This document shows, one piece after another, positions 1 through 9,600 of a stretch of DNA of 64,000 nucleotides (position 1 is the first letter of the stretch; each line of letters begins with the position of its first letter). Source of the DNA: Halohasta salina (GTDB lineage: Archaea > Halobacteriota > Halobacteria > Halobacteriales > Haloferacaceae); assembly GCF_024178165.1 (NCBI RefSeq), contig NZ_JAMZIE010000001.1:620001-684000 (forward strand), read 5' to 3'. The translations under genes and the position numbers were made by a program. The notes below the pieces were generated by a model. It was not told where the DNA came from. It saw only the letters and a program-made list of their open reading frames with translations, and did not search any database.

Positions 1-781
1 GGTCGGTATCGGTGAGCGCCATCCCCGGCAGCCGCACGGCGATCCCCTCTGGGGTCCGCGAAAACGGGGCGAACCGGCCGAATAGCGCGAACGCCCGGGA
101 GATCGGGTCGACGGACGAAAACCATACGTCGGAACCGAACACTACCGCGCCGGCGACGGAGGCGACGGTGTAGGCGACGACCATCGACGCCAACAGTCGT
201 GGGTCGTCGGCCATCGGGGTGACGACCTCGATCCAGATCAGCCCGAGCAAGCCGACGACGCTCGGCCACACCCCCAGCCGTTCGGGGTACGGCCGATCAA
301 GCGTCGGGAACAGGTCAGCGACTGTGCGAAACGGGTTGAGCGTCGGCCACGTGTTGCCGAGGAGGTACGTCGAGGCGACGTAGCCACCCCACCAACCGAC
401 CCAGACGAAGACGACCGCGAAGTTCCGGAGCCCGGTCGACGGGCCGGTGAACCCGACGTAGACGGTCAGTAGAAGGAGACTAACGCCGGTTAGTCGACCA
501 ATACCGGCGACGAGTCGGCCCGGCGACGGGAGCTGCCGACGCCACTGGTGGAACGAGCGGATGAACGCCCGGTCGGTGACGAACGACGCCAGCAGGAAGG
601 AGGCTCCGACCGCGCCGCCGCCGGTCGTCAAAAACAGCCACGTCGGGACGGTGACGGTCGACGCACCGGCTTCCCGGAGGCCGGCCGCGTGGGCTACTCC
701 CGGGGTGCTCAGCAGTGCGACCGCCAGCGTTGCCCCGAGAAGTCCGACACTCGCGTGTGTGCCGAGCCGTCGACGATCCAT
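1..781 (-). CDS. Polytopic membrane protein, C-terminus beyond the left edge
   Basis: Reading the minus strand from an ATG at 781 gives an open frame of 260 codons that runs off the left edge without a stop. It begins with a hydrophobic segment ending in VAHA, which could be a signal peptide or first helix. Several further membrane helices follow, including a stretch near residues 115-150 rich in W, G and V, and a motif NTWPTLNPF at about residue 155. I do not recognise a named family. It is divergent from the cytochrome oxidase subunit III gene, 104 bp away, so a role linked to the respiratory oxidase is a guess from context only. The composition fits a real haloarchaeal gene. Confidence 0.75.
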   Translation of the reverse strand, partial: MDRRRLGTHASVGLLGATLAVALLSTPGVAHAAGLREAGASTVTVPTWLFLTTGGGAVGASFLLASFVTDRAFIRSFHQWRRQLPSPGRLVAGIGRLTGVSLLLLTVYVGFTGPSTGLRNFAVVFVWVGWWGGYVASTYLLGNTWPTLNPFRTVADLFPTLDRPYPERLGVWPSVVGLLGLIWIEVVTPMADDPRLLASMVVAYTVASVAGAVVFGSDVWFSSVDPISRAFALFGRFAPFSRTPEGIAVRLPGMALTDTD

Positions 782-854
782 TGGCAGCGTTACGACACAC
801 CGACACGAGTAGCTTGCGACTCCGACGTGTTCAGCGGCGACGACGGTTGGGAGG

Positions 855-862
855 ATTTTTAG
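855..862 (+). promoter_or_regulatory. TATA-like box for the oxidase subunit III gene
   Basis: The T-rich element ATTTTTAG lies 24-31 nt before the ATG at 886. That is the spacing expected for a leaderless haloarchaeal transcript, and it supports 886 as the start rather than the more distant in-frame codon at 715. Confidence 0.55.
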
Positions 863-885
863 TCACCGGCTTGCAACGAGTTGGT

Positions 886-1731
886 ATGAGTACCGAAACG
901 GACGACGGACACGACGACCACCACCTGCCGGCAGTCGAGGACTGGCCGCGGGGATTCGGCGAGGCCAGTTGGTGGCCGTTCATGACCGCCCTCGGTGGCG
1001 CAGGCATCTACGTCGGAGTCGCCCTCTGGATCATCGCCGATCTGGTCCACCCGCTGGCCGGGCCGGCGGTCGTCGTCGGCAGCGTTGGACTGTTTTTGAC
1101 CGGTATCTACGGCTGGCTCTACCACGCCTTCATTACGAAGTTCTGGACGCGAGAGGTCTCCGACCGCGGGAGTTCGTCGCTCCGGTGGGGGATGATCGCC
1201 TTCCTCGGCTCGGAACTGGCGACCTTCGGCGCGATATTCACCTACTACTTCTACTTCCGTGCGGGCGCGGAGTGGACGCTGCCGGCGACGACGCCGGATC
1301 TGGTGAGTTCGCTGATCTTGGCCAACACCGCCGTACTGGTGGCTTCCTCGTTCACCCTCCACTGGGCCCACGTCGCCATCCGGAACGGTGACCGCACCAA
1401 CTTCCTCCGGGGGATGGGGCTCACCGTCCTCCTCGGCGTGGTCTTCCTCGGCGGCCAGGCCCTCGAATACTTCGAGTTCATCGGTCAGTACGGCTTTACC
1501 TACGCCGAAGGGATCTACGGCTCGGCGTTCTTCGGGCTGACCGGCCTCCACGGCCTCCACGTCATGCTCGGGGTCGTCTTCATCGCTATCGTCTTCGTCC
1601 GCGGGCTCTACGGTCAGTATTCCGCCGATCGACACCTCTCTGTCAGCACCGCCTCGATGTACTGGCACTTCGTCGACGCCGTCTGGATCTTCCTCGTCGT
1701 CGTCCTCTATCTCGGTGCGGGACAGGCCTAA
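886..1731 (+). CDS. coxC: Cytochrome c oxidase subunit III
   Basis: The 281-residue product is the integral subunit III of a heme-copper oxidase in the cytoplasmic membrane, which supports the proton-pumping oxidation of a haloarchaeal electron donor. It has seven predicted membrane helices after an acidic N-terminal tail of about 30 residues containing DDGHDDHH. The family signatures are visible: SSLRWGMIAFLGSELATFG in the early helices, the strongly conserved GLHGLHVMLG in helix 5-6, and a C-terminal segment with YWHFVDAVWIFLV. The start at 886 is favoured because a TATA-like element sits 24-31 nt upstream. Subunits I and II are not in this window, so the gene stands apart from the catalytic core genes or they lie beyond the left edge. 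Confidence 0.95.
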   Translation: MSTETDDGHDDHHLPAVEDWPRGFGEASWWPFMTALGGAGIYVGVALWIIADLVHPLAGPAVVVGSVGLFLTGIYGWLYHAFITKFWTREVSDRGSSSLRWGMIAFLGSELATFGAIFTYYFYFRAGAEWTLPATTPDLVSSLILANTAVLVASSFTLHWAHVAIRNGDRTNFLRGMGLTVLLGVVFLGGQALEYFEFIGQYGFTYAEGIYGSAFFGLTGLHGLHVMLGVVFIAIVFVRGLYGQYSADRHLSVSTASMYWHFVDAVWIFLVVVLYLGAGQA

Positions 1732-1800
1732 TCGCCGGTGCGGTCGACCCCCCGAGACGGATCGCGGGGGTCAAATGCCCCGACTGTCTTCAGTTCTGTA

Positions 1801-2604
1801 ATGCGAATCCACGAGCTTGGCGAGGGTACCCCCGAAGTCGCTGTCGTCGGGGGAATCCACGGCGACGAGCCCTGCGGCCCTCGGGCGATCGACCGGCTCC
1901 TCGCCGCCGAGCCGGCCGTCGAACGGCCGGTCAAGCTGATCGTCGCCAACGAGGCGGCCCTGCGGGCGGGCCAGCGCTATCTCGATGCGGATCTCAACCG
2001 GGTGTTTCCGGGCGATCCGGACGCGGCAGCCCACGAACGGCGGCTGGCCCACGATCTGGCCCGCGAGATTCAGGGCTGTACGACGCTGGCGCTCCACTCC
2101 ACGCAGTCGACGCCGAAACCGATGGGCGTCATCCGGTCGGTCGACGAGGTCGCTCGCGCGATCTACCCGCGGCTTCCGGTCGACGTGCTGATCGAAACCG
2201 ATGCCCACACCGACGGGCGGCTGATCGAGTACCCACACACCATCGAGGTCGAGTGCGGACTCCAGGGGACCGAGGCGGCCGCCGACACCGGGTACGACCT
2301 CCTGCGGGCGTTTCTGGCCGCCACCGGGGCGCTGCCCGCCCCCGCGGCCGACGACCGGTTCGACATCCCCGACCCGGAGACGGTCGCGGTATTCCGGCTC
2401 CGACAACCGATCTACAAACCCGACGGCGACAGCTACGAGGTGTTGGTCGAGAACTTCGAACCGGTCGAGGCGGGGACCGCCTTCGCCGCGGTCGACGGCG
2501 AGCCGCTGTACGCCGATACCGACTTCTATCCGGTGTTGTTCTCCGCGGCGGGCTATGAGGACATCTTCGGCTACGTCGCCGAGAAAACCGGCCGGGTCGC
2601 CTAA
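1801..2604 (+). CDS. Succinylglutamate desuccinylase/aspartoacylase family protein
   Basis: The 267-residue protein looks like a zinc-dependent M14-type deacylase of the AstE/AspA family. The metal-site motif GGIHGDEPCGPRA is at residues 18-30 (His and Glu as ligands) and a further candidate ligand lies in ALHST near residue 99. The family usually removes an acyl group from N-acylated amino acids; the substrate cannot be told from the sequence. The ATG at 1801 is chosen because the protein then starts directly before the first strand. Its TAA stop shares bases with the TAG stop of the convergent UPF0179 gene. Confidence 0.8.
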   Translation: MRIHELGEGTPEVAVVGGIHGDEPCGPRAIDRLLAAEPAVERPVKLIVANEAALRAGQRYLDADLNRVFPGDPDAAAHERRLAHDLAREIQGCTTLALHSTQSTPKPMGVIRSVDEVARAIYPRLPVDVLIETDAHTDGRLIEYPHTIEVECGLQGTEAAADTGYDLLRAFLAATGALPAPAADDRFDIPDPETVAVFRLRQPIYKPDGDSYEVLVENFEPVEAGTAFAAVDGEPLYADTDFYPVLFSAAGYEDIFGYVAEKTGRVA

Positions 2605-3044
2605 TCCTCGCCGAGTTCGACCAGCGTCAACGACCGATCGAGATGGCAGTGGTCGTGTGGGGGCTCGCCCTCGACCGAGACGATCCGGTACTCGGTGTCG
2701 AAGTCGGCCCCCTCGGGGACGCAGTACTCGTGGCTCGGACACTCGGTGTGGGGACAGGGGCCTTCGAGGCTGGCCTTGCTGCCGGCGTAGGCCCCTCGGG
2801 AGTCGATGTTGGCGGCGATAGTCGCGGGCTCGACCTCGACGGCCCGCACGCCGGCGTCGTGGACCGCACAGTCGAGCAGTTGGGCGTTCTCCCGGATCCC
2901 CGTGATCCGGTAGCGCCGCCCCTCGGTGAGGTTGAGACACTGGCTGCGGTAGGGACAACCCTCGCAGCCGGCGGCCTCCCCGCGGTAGACGAACTCCCGG
3001 CCGACCTCCGCGAGCCGGTCGCCGATCAGCGTGACAGTCGACAT
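2601..3044 (-). CDS. UPF0179 family protein
   Basis: This is a cysteine-rich 147-residue archaeal protein of unknown function. It has a cluster CEGCPYRSQC at about residues 28-37, a single Cys in LLDCAV, and a second cluster with CPHTEC and HEYC near residues 105-118, followed by HDHCH. The spacing suggests a metal or Fe-S site. The ATG at 3044 starts at MSTVTLIGD, typical of the family; a longer open frame to 3635 has shadow composition. The next gene upstream on the same strand begins 32 nt away, so the two are probably co-transcribed. The stop overlaps the stop of the convergent deacylase gene (CTAA, 2601-2604). Confidence 0.85.
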   Translation of the reverse strand: MSTVTLIGDRLAEVGREFVYRGEAAGCEGCPYRSQCLNLTEGRRYRITGIRENAQLLDCAVHDAGVRAVEVEPATIAANIDSRGAYAGSKASLEGPCPHTECPSHEYCVPEGADFDTEYRIVSVEGEPPHDHCHLDRSLTLVELGED

Positions 3045-3076
3045 ACAACTGGTTGGGCGCGGAACCCTGTTAACCT

Positions 3077-3463
3077 TCACTCCTCCCGGCCGATCAGTTC
3101 GTCGAGCCGGTCGAGATACGCCTCGCGGGGGACCTGATAGGCCGCACGGTAGTCGACCCCGCCGTCGTCGAAGGCGCGGGCGGTCTCGATCGCCCCATCG
3201 ATGGCCGCCGGCCGGTCGTCGAAGCTGTCGGTACCGACCGCGACCTCGGGTTCGAGGAACAGTTTCACCTGCCAGTGGTCGGTCTCGACCGAGCCAGCGC
3301 CGGGTCGACGCTGTGGCGAGCCGTTGGTCACGTAGATCGTCGGCAGACAGGGCGCGGGGAAGGTCTCGGAATCGAATACGTCGGGCCGGTAGGCGAGGAT
3401 GATGCGGCCGTCGGGTTCCTCGTTCCAGACGCGCCAGCCTGTCGGAAGCTCCGCGAGGGTCAT
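3077..3463 (-). CDS. Haloarchaeal DUF5820-like protein
   Basis: This is a 128-residue acidic protein with the pattern LPTGWRVWNEEPDGR near the start, AYRPDVFD, and a C-terminal QVPREAYLDRLDEL. From memory this matches the haloarchaeal family DUF5820, whose function is unknown; I could not run a profile search. There is no signal peptide, membrane segment or known catalytic motif. It is probably the first gene of a two-gene unit with the UPF0179 gene. Confidence 0.7.
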   Translation of the reverse strand: MTLAELPTGWRVWNEEPDGRIILAYRPDVFDSETFPAPCLPTIYVTNGSPQRRPGAGSVETDHWQVKLFLEPEVAVGTDSFDDRPAAIDGAIETARAFDDGGVDYRAAYQVPREAYLDRLDELIGREE

Positions 3464-3954
3464 AAGCGTCGTTAGCCACCGAACTACTAAGACCCCCCGC
3501 CACCGGACCGTCGGCAGATCGTCGACCGCCGGTAAGATCCGCCGTCCGTCGCATCGGCGTGGCTACTCCCGGCCGACGAGACTGTCTCGTCCGATGTCCC
3601 CGTCGTACCGAGACGGCCGGCTGGTCGGCCGACACGTTCGGCCAGACCAGTCACGGCACGCTCGTCTCGGAGAAAGCCTTATACGTTCCAAAAAACACAA
3701 TGCAAATAGTCTCGGTCTCCCGACCGGGCAAACACACCTCTCCACGCGCGCCGTTCGTTGGTTCTCGATGTCGTTCGTTGTTCGTCGCCGACCGGGTGTT
3801 CGGTCCAGTGGAGTGGTATGCACATCCATGCCACACACGAGACTCGGTTGCGGCGTCCATGTGGTCGCCAGTAGCCGTGGTTTCGTTCGAGTTCCGGCCA
3901 CAATCGGTCGACGCGTCCGACCCAGTCCGTGTCGACCCTGCGGCCAGTGATACA
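3464..3954. other. 491-bp non-coding region upstream of prkA1, with a likely long leader
   Basis: The region separates a minus-strand gene from the PrkA operon. It holds a TATA-like element CTTATAC at 3678-3684, followed by an A-rich stretch, which would place the transcript start near 3708 and give a leader of about 250 nt. A reading frame in phase with prkA1 stays open upstream to 3559, but its composition (many C, S, R and W) is unlike the acidic neighbours. I therefore treat it as non-coding. Repeated CGTTCGTT words occur at about 3750-3780. Confidence 0.5.
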
Positions 3955-6030
3955 ATGAGCAACGACAGACAAACCCTCGAAAGCCTCAGTCAGCACTACC
4001 AAGCATCGGTTCCGGAAGACCTCCGCGAAGCCAAGACGTTCGACTGGTATCTCGACGAGGTGACCGACGATCCGCGGATCGCCCGCAACGCCCACCAGCG
4101 CGTTGCCGACATGTTCGACCACTACGGCACCACCTACGACGACGACGCCGGCGTGGTCGAGTACACGATGGCTTCCGAAGACCCGTTACACGACGGCGAA
4201 AACGTGTTCTACGGGCGGGAGGTCCACGAGTCGATCCACGAGTTCGTCAACAAAGTCAAATCCGGTGCCCGTGGGCTGGGCCCCGAAAAGCGAATCAAAC
4301 TCCTGTTGGGACCGGTGGGCTCGGGCAAATCCCACTTCGATTGGCTCGTCCGCAGGTACTTCGAGAACTACACCTTGCAGGAGGAGGGTCGCATGTACAC
4401 CTTCCGCTGGGTCAACCTCTGTGACGTCATCCGCGATCAGGACCCCGCCGACGACACCGTCGAGTCGCCGATGCATCAGGATCCGCTCGTCTTGCTGCCG
4501 CAAGAGCAGCGGGACATGATCATTGAGGGGCTCAACGAACAGCTCGAGGCTCCGTACACGATCCGCAACGAACAGCATCTCGATCCGGCCAGCGAGTTCT
4601 ACATGGACAAGCTGCTGGCGGAGTACGACGACGACCTCGAAGCGGTGTTCAACAACCACATCGAGATCGTCCGACTGGTCGCCAGCGAGAACAAACGGCA
4701 GGCCGTCGAGACCTTCGAGCCGAAGGACAAGAAGAACCAAGACGAGACCGAACTCACCGGCGACGTCAACTACTCGAAACTGGCGATCTACGGCGAGTCC
4801 GACCCCCGAGCCTTCGACTACGCCGGCGCGTTCTGTAACGCCAACCGCGGCATCTTCTCCGGGGAGGAGCTGCTCAAACTCCAGCGGGAGTTCCTCTACG
4901 ACTTCCTGCATGCCTCTCAGGAACAGACGATCAAACCCAAGAACAACCCTCGGATCGACATCGATCAGGTGATCGTCGGCCGGACGAACATGCCCGAATA
5001 CCGCGAGAAGAAGGGCGACGAGAAGATGGAGGCGTTCAACGACCGGACCAAACGCATCGACTACCCGTACGTCCTCGAATACGAGCAGGAAGCCGAGATC
5101 TACGGCAAGATGCTCCGGAACGCCGACGTGCCGAACATGAACATCGAGCCACACACGCTCCAAATGGCTGGCCTCTTCGGCGTGCTGACGCGGATCGTCG
5201 AACCGAACGACGAGTCGGTGACGCTGATCCAGAAGGCCAAAGCCTACAACGGCGAGCTGGAGGACGACGACGTCGACGTCAAGAAGCTCCGGGAGGACGG
5301 CGAGGCCCAAGCGGATATCGCCGAGGGGATGGACGGCGTCTCGGCACGATTCATCGGCGACGAGATCGCCGAGGCGATTATGGACTCGACCCACCGCGGC
5401 CGCAGCTACCTGAGTCCGCTGTCGACGTTCCGGCACTTCGAGGAGAACCTCGAAACCCACGGCTCGATCCCCGAGGACAACATCGACCGCTACCAGCGCT
5501 ACCTCGAGATGGTCCGCGAGGAGTACAAAAATCGGGCCATCGAGGACGTCCGCCACGCACTCGCCTACGACCTCGACGAGATCCAGCGTCAGGGCGAGAA
5601 GTACATGGACCACGTGATGGCCTACATCGACGACGCGACCGTCGCCGACGAGCTGACGGGCCGCGAGCAGGAGCCCGACGAGACGTTCCTCCGGTCGGTC
5701 GAGGAGAAACTCGACATTCCCGCAGACCGAAAGGATGACTTCCGGCAGGAGGTCTCCAACTGGGTCTCCCGGCGGGCCCGCGAGGGGATCAGCTTCAACC
5801 CGCAGGACAACGACCGTCTGCGCCGCGCCCTCGAACGGAAGCTCTGGGAGGACAAGAAACACAACATCAACTTCTCGGCGTTGGTCTCGGCGAACGAACT
5901 CGACGACGACGAACGCAGCGCGTGGGTCGACGCGCTCCGCGAGCAGGGGTACTCCGAGGAGGGGGCCCGCGAGGTGTTGGAGTTCGCCGGGGCGGAAGTC
6001 GCCAAAAGCGAGCTCGAAGAAGATGTCTGA
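3955..6030 (+). CDS. prkA1: PrkA-type serine protein kinase, AAA domain protein (first copy)
   Basis: The 691-residue protein belongs to the PrkA/YeaG family, in which an AAA ATPase module precedes a C-terminal PrkA domain. Walker A is at residues 119-126 (GPVGSGKS). The conserved block FYGREVHESIHEFVN lies just before it, and the C-terminal half is helical and charged. In bacteria YeaG works with YeaH under nutrient stress and in sporulation, where its protease or kinase activity is still debated. The ATG at 3955 starts at MSNDRQTLESLSQHY. The stop overlaps the next gene by 8 nt, so translation is probably coupled. All four genes downstream to 11642 form one operon. Confidence 0.93.
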   Translation: MSNDRQTLESLSQHYQASVPEDLREAKTFDWYLDEVTDDPRIARNAHQRVADMFDHYGTTYDDDAGVVEYTMASEDPLHDGENVFYGREVHESIHEFVNKVKSGARGLGPEKRIKLLLGPVGSGKSHFDWLVRRYFENYTLQEEGRMYTFRWVNLCDVIRDQDPADDTVESPMHQDPLVLLPQEQRDMIIEGLNEQLEAPYTIRNEQHLDPASEFYMDKLLAEYDDDLEAVFNNHIEIVRLVASENKRQAVETFEPKDKKNQDETELTGDVNYSKLAIYGESDPRAFDYAGAFCNANRGIFSGEELLKLQREFLYDFLHASQEQTIKPKNNPRIDIDQVIVGRTNMPEYREKKGDEKMEAFNDRTKRIDYPYVLEYEQEAEIYGKMLRNADVPNMNIEPHTLQMAGLFGVLTRIVEPNDESVTLIQKAKAYNGELEDDDVDVKKLREDGEAQADIAEGMDGVSARFIGDEIAEAIMDSTHRGRSYLSPLSTFRHFEENLETHGSIPEDNIDRYQRYLEMVREEYKNRAIEDVRHALAYDLDEIQRQGEKYMDHVMAYIDDATVADELTGREQEPDETFLRSVEEKLDIPADRKDDFRQEVSNWVSRRAREGISFNPQDNDRLRRALERKLWEDKKHNINFSALVSANELDDDERSAWVDALREQGYSEEGAREVLEFAGAEVAKSELEEDV

Positions 6031-8287
6031 AGACTACATCACTGCCGCCGACCGCCAACTCCAGCGGGCCTACGAAGGTCCGATGGGCCTCGACGAGTAC
6101 GTCGAGGCGGCCTTCCAGTCGCCATCCATCGCGGCCCACGCCAGCCGCTACCTGCTGGCCGCTATCGAGTCGATGGACACCCGGACGGTGATCGAAGAGG
6201 GCGAAGAGCGGGAGCGCTACCGCTTTTTCGACGATCCGCACAACGACGGCGAACACGCGGTTCTCGGGAACACCGCGGTACTCAACGCCTTCGTCGACGA
6301 CCTGCGGACGATCGCCGCGAACAGAGGCAAGGGTGAGAAGATCATCTGGTTCGACGGCCCAACCGCGACGGGCAAATCGGAGCTCAAGCGCTGTCTGGTC
6401 AACGGCCTCCGGGAGTACTCCAAGACGCCGGAGGGACGGCGCTACACCCTCGAATGGAACATCACCGGCGCGGACAACAGCCGCGGGCTGAGCTACGGCG
6501 ACGACGCCAGTGACGACGACCAGTGGTACGAGAGCCCGGTACAGGTTCACCCGCTTGCGATCTTTCCGAAGGCCGTCCGCGAGGACCTGCTGGCCCGACT
6601 CAACGACCTCGATCCGGAGGGGCCGCCGATCGTCGTCGACGGCGAACTCGACCCCTTCAGCCGGGAGGCCTACGACTACCTCGAATCGCGGTACCGGGAA
6701 GCCGGCACCCGCAAGCTGTTCTCGTCGATCACCGACGACAGTCACCTTCGGGTGAAAAACTACATCGTCGACGTGGGACGGGGGATCGGTATCCTCCACT
6801 CCGAGGACGACGGCAGCCCGAAGGAGCGACTCGTCGGCTCGTGGATGCCCGGCATGTTGCGTGAACTCGACTCTCGGGGGCGGAAGAACCCACAGGCGTT
6901 CAGCTACGACGGCGTGCTGTCGCAGGGCAATGGACTGATCACGATCGTCGAAGACGCGAGCCAGCATGCGGATCTGCTCCGCAAGCTCCTGAACGTCCCC
7001 GACGAGGGGCGGGTGAAACTGGACAAAGGGATCGGGATGGACATCGACACGCAGTTGGTAATGATCTCGAACCCGGATCTCGATGCCGAACTCGACCAGT
7101 ACGCCGACCGCAACGGGCGGGACCCGCTGAAGGCGCTCAAACGTCGACTCGATCGTCACGAGTTCCAGTATCTGACCAACCGGCGGCTGGAAGCCGAACT
7201 CATCCGGCGGGAGCTGACGGCCGAAACGAGCGTCTGGGCTGATCTCGACGACGACGAGATCGAAACCCGGGTGCGGGCCCCGCTGTCGATCGCGATCCGG
7301 GACGGCCGCGGCGAGACGCGCCAGCGCGAACTCGCGCCGTTCGCTATCGGAGCGGCCGCGATGTACAGCGTCGTCAGTCGGCTCGACGGCGAGGACGTGC
7401 CCTCGGAGTTGTCGTTGATCGAGAAGGCCCGCATGTTCGAGCAGGGCTATCTCCAAGACGGCGACGAGCGCCGGGAGATCAGCGAGTTCGAGATCACGGC
7501 CGATTCCGACGGGAGCCACGGGATTCCGGTCACCTACACCCGCGATATCATCGCCGACTTGCTCCACGAGGATACGGGTCGGGCCCACCCCGATCATCCG
7601 GTCGAAGACGTGGTGATGCCTGCCGACGTGCTGAACGCGATGGCCGAGTCGCTGTCGACCGCACCAGTGTTCTCGCGGGCCGAGGCCGCCGAATACGAGA
7701 ACCGACTACCCGCGGTGAAAGACTTCGTGCTCGAACAGCAGGAACACGCCGTCCTGCAGGCACTGTTGGCCGACAAAAGCGTCTCGACGGAGACGGTCGC
7801 CGAGTACGTCGAACACGTCTACGCGTGGGACGGCGACGGGACCGTCGAGACCGACCGCGGCCGCGTCGACCCCGACCCACTCCTGATGAAGGTGTTCGAG
7901 ACCGAACACCTCGGGCGGTTCGACGGGAGCGACTACACTGGCAACGCACCTTCGGCCGAGGTCGAGGCGTTCCGCCGGGAGAAGGTCATCACCGCGCTGA
8001 ACCGGTACGCCTGGGAGCACCGCGACGAGGGGTTTTCGATCGACAACGTCGACCTCACCTCGATCCCGGTGATCCGGGCGGTCTTGGAGACCTACGACTG
8101 GGCCGACGTCAAGCGGATCTACCCCGACTTCGATCCCCGGCAGTGGGAGGACCCGCCGGCGGGAACCGAGACCGAGCGGCTGAAACGGGAGACGGTCGAC
8201 CGGCTCTGCGACGGCGAGTACACGCCGGCGTCGGCCGAACTGACCACGCGGGCAGTCATGCGTGAGGTGCAACACAAATGGGACTGA
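6023..8287 (+). CDS. prkA2: PrkA-type serine protein kinase, AAA domain protein (second copy)
   Basis: This 754-residue paralogue of the preceding gene is divergent in sequence. Walker A is at residues 112-119 (GPTATGKS). An acidic block of Asp codons lies near residue 160, and a segment [11 protein letters not shown] around residue 305 resembles the Walker B region. Haloarchaea typically carry two PrkA genes in tandem, which suggests a hetero-oligomer, but that is inference. It starts 8 nt inside prkA1 and ends 10 nt inside the yeaH-like gene. Confidence 0.9.
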   Translation: MSEDYITAADRQLQRAYEGPMGLDEYVEAAFQSPSIAAHASRYLLAAIESMDTRTVIEEGEERERYRFFDDPHNDGEHAVLGNTAVLNAFVDDLRTIAANRGKGEKIIWFDGPTATGKSELKRCLVNGLREYSKTPEGRRYTLEWNITGADNSRGLSYGDDASDDDQWYESPVQVHPLAIFPKAVREDLLARLNDLDPEGPPIVVDGELDPFSREAYDYLESRYREAGTRKLFSSITDDSHLRVKNYIVDVGRGIGILHSEDDGSPKERLVGSWMPGMLRELDSRGRKNPQAFSYDGVLSQGNGLITIVEDASQHADLLRKLLNVPDEGRVKLDKGIGMDIDTQLVMISNPDLDAELDQYADRNGRDPLKALKRRLDRHEFQYLTNRRLEAELIRRELTAETSVWADLDDDEIETRVRAPLSIAIRDGRGETRQRELAPFAIGAAAMYSVVSRLDGEDVPSELSLIEKARMFEQGYLQDGDERREISEFEITADSDGSHGIPVTYTRDIIADLLHEDTGRAHPDHPVEDVVMPADVLNAMAESLSTAPVFSRAEAAEYENRLPAVKDFVLEQQEHAVLQALLADKSVSTETVAEYVEHVYAWDGDGTVETDRGRVDPDPLLMKVFETEHLGRFDGSDYTGNAPSAEVEAFRREKVITALNRYAWEHRDEGFSIDNVDLTSIPVIRAVLETYDWADVKRIYPDFDPRQWEDPPAGTETERLKRETVDRLCDGEYTPASAELTTRAVMREVQHKWD

Positions 8288-9600
8288 GAGATGACATCGA
8301 CCGGTTTCGTGAGGTGGGCGATCAGCGCCGACAGGACCTCGAAGAGTTCATCAGCTACGGCGACCTCGGCGGCTCGCGGCCGGATCAGGTGAAGATCCCC
8401 GTCAAGATCGTTGACCTCCCGGAGTTCAGCTACGACAAACGCTCGATGGGCGGTGTCGGCCAAGGACAGGGCGGCACCCCCCAACCCGGCCAGCCCGTCG
8501 GCCCGCCCCAACCGGGCGAGGGCGACGAGGACGGCGACCCCGGCGAGGAGGGGGCGGACCACGAGTACTACGAGATGGATCCCGAGGAGTTCGCCGAGGA
8601 ACTCGACGAGGAACTCGGCCTCGATCTCGAACCCAAAGGCAAACGCGTCGTCGAGGAGGTCGAGGGCGACTTCACCGACGTCACGAAGGTCGGCCCCAAG
8701 GGAACCCTCGACTTCGAGGAGCTGTTCAAACGCGGGCTCAAGCGGAAGCTCGCGATGGATTTCGACGACGAGTACATCCGCGAGGCCCTGAAGGTAGAGG
8801 GCAAGGGTCCCCGAGCGGTCTTCGAGTGGGCCCGCGGCGAGCGGATCCCCGTCTCGTTTGCGTGGATCGAGGAGGCCTACAACGAGATCCCGGCAGAGGA
8901 GCGCACCAAGTGGTCGACGTTCGAGGAGTTCGAGGACAACGTTGAGCGAACGACCGTCGGCCAGCGCATCCGCCGGGACGGCCTGAAGGAAATTCCGTTC
9001 CGCCGTGAGGACGAGCGCTACCGCCATCCCGAGATCATCGAGAAGAAGGAGCGCAACGTCGTCGTCATCAACATCCGGGACGTCTCGGGGTCGATGCGTG
9101 AACAGAAGCGGGAACTCGTCGAGCGGACGCTGACACCGCTGGACTGGTATCTGACCGGCAAGTACGACAACGCCGAGTTCCACTACATCGCCCACGACGC
9201 CGACGCCTGGGAGGTCGACCGCGGGGAGTTCTTCGGCATCCGTTCAGGTGGGGGGACCCGAATCTCCTCGGCCTACGAACTGGCCGCCGAGATCTTGGAG
9301 GAGTACCCCTTCAGCGAGTGGAACCGCTACGTATTCGCCGCCGGGGACTCCGAGAACTCCTCGAACGACACGAAGGATCGGGTGGTGCCGCTGATCCGTG
9401 AGATCCCCGCGAACTTGCACGCCTATGTCGAGACCCAGCCCGGCGGGACGGCGATCAACGCCACCCACGCCGAGGAGGTCGAACGCGCCCTCGGCTCGGC
9501 GGGCAACGTCGCGGTGACGCGGGTGACCGGTCCCGACGACGTGATCGAGGCGATCTACGAGATCCTCAGCACCGAGGACGCGGAGAGTGATTCACAATGA
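8278..9600 (+). CDS. yeaH: YeaH/YhbH family (DUF444) protein with a VWA-like domain
   Basis: The 440-residue protein has a low-complexity linker rich in G, Q, P and acidic residues at about 57-110. A C-terminal von Willebrand A-like domain follows, with an intact MIDAS motif DVSGS at 268-272 and later SGGGT and AAGDSE elements. DUF444 proteins are the constant partner of PrkA/YeaG, and the MIDAS site may bind a ligand or client protein in a metal-dependent way. It overlaps prkA2 by 10 nt and the SpoVR gene by 4 nt (ATGA), so a fixed stoichiometry of the products is likely. Confidence 0.93.
   Translation: MGLRDDIDRFREVGDQRRQDLEEFISYGDLGGSRPDQVKIPVKIVDLPEFSYDKRSMGGVGQGQGGTPQPGQPVGPPQPGEGDEDGDPGEEGADHEYYEMDPEEFAEELDEELGLDLEPKGKRVVEEVEGDFTDVTKVGPKGTLDFEELFKRGLKRKLAMDFDDEYIREALKVEGKGPRAVFEWARGERIPVSFAWIEEAYNEIPAEERTKWSTFEEFEDNVERTTVGQRIRRDGLKEIPFRREDERYRHPEIIEKKERNVVVINIRDVSGSMREQKRELVERTLTPLDWYLTGKYDNAEFHYIAHDADAWEVDRGEFFGIRSGGGTRISSAYELAAEILEEYPFSEWNRYVFAAGDSENSSNDTKDRVVPLIREIPANLHAYVETQPGGTAINATHAEEVERALGSAGNVAVTRVTGPDDVIEAIYEILSTEDAESDSQ

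Noticed and set aside
809-823. GTAG-CTTGCGA-CTCC near the coxC promoter
   Set aside because: One base of the second half-site differs (CTCC). It may be a weak site but is not an exact dyad.
3559-3954. Possible N-terminal extension of prkA1 by 132 residues
   Set aside because: The frame is open, but the sequence is rich in C, R, S and W, unlike the acidic protein, and a TATA-like element lies inside it. The family start fits 3955.
4186-5862. 558-codon minus-strand open frame inside prkA1
   Set aside because: It is antisense to the conserved PrkA domain. The translation is V/L/D/R-rich low-complexity sequence without motifs.
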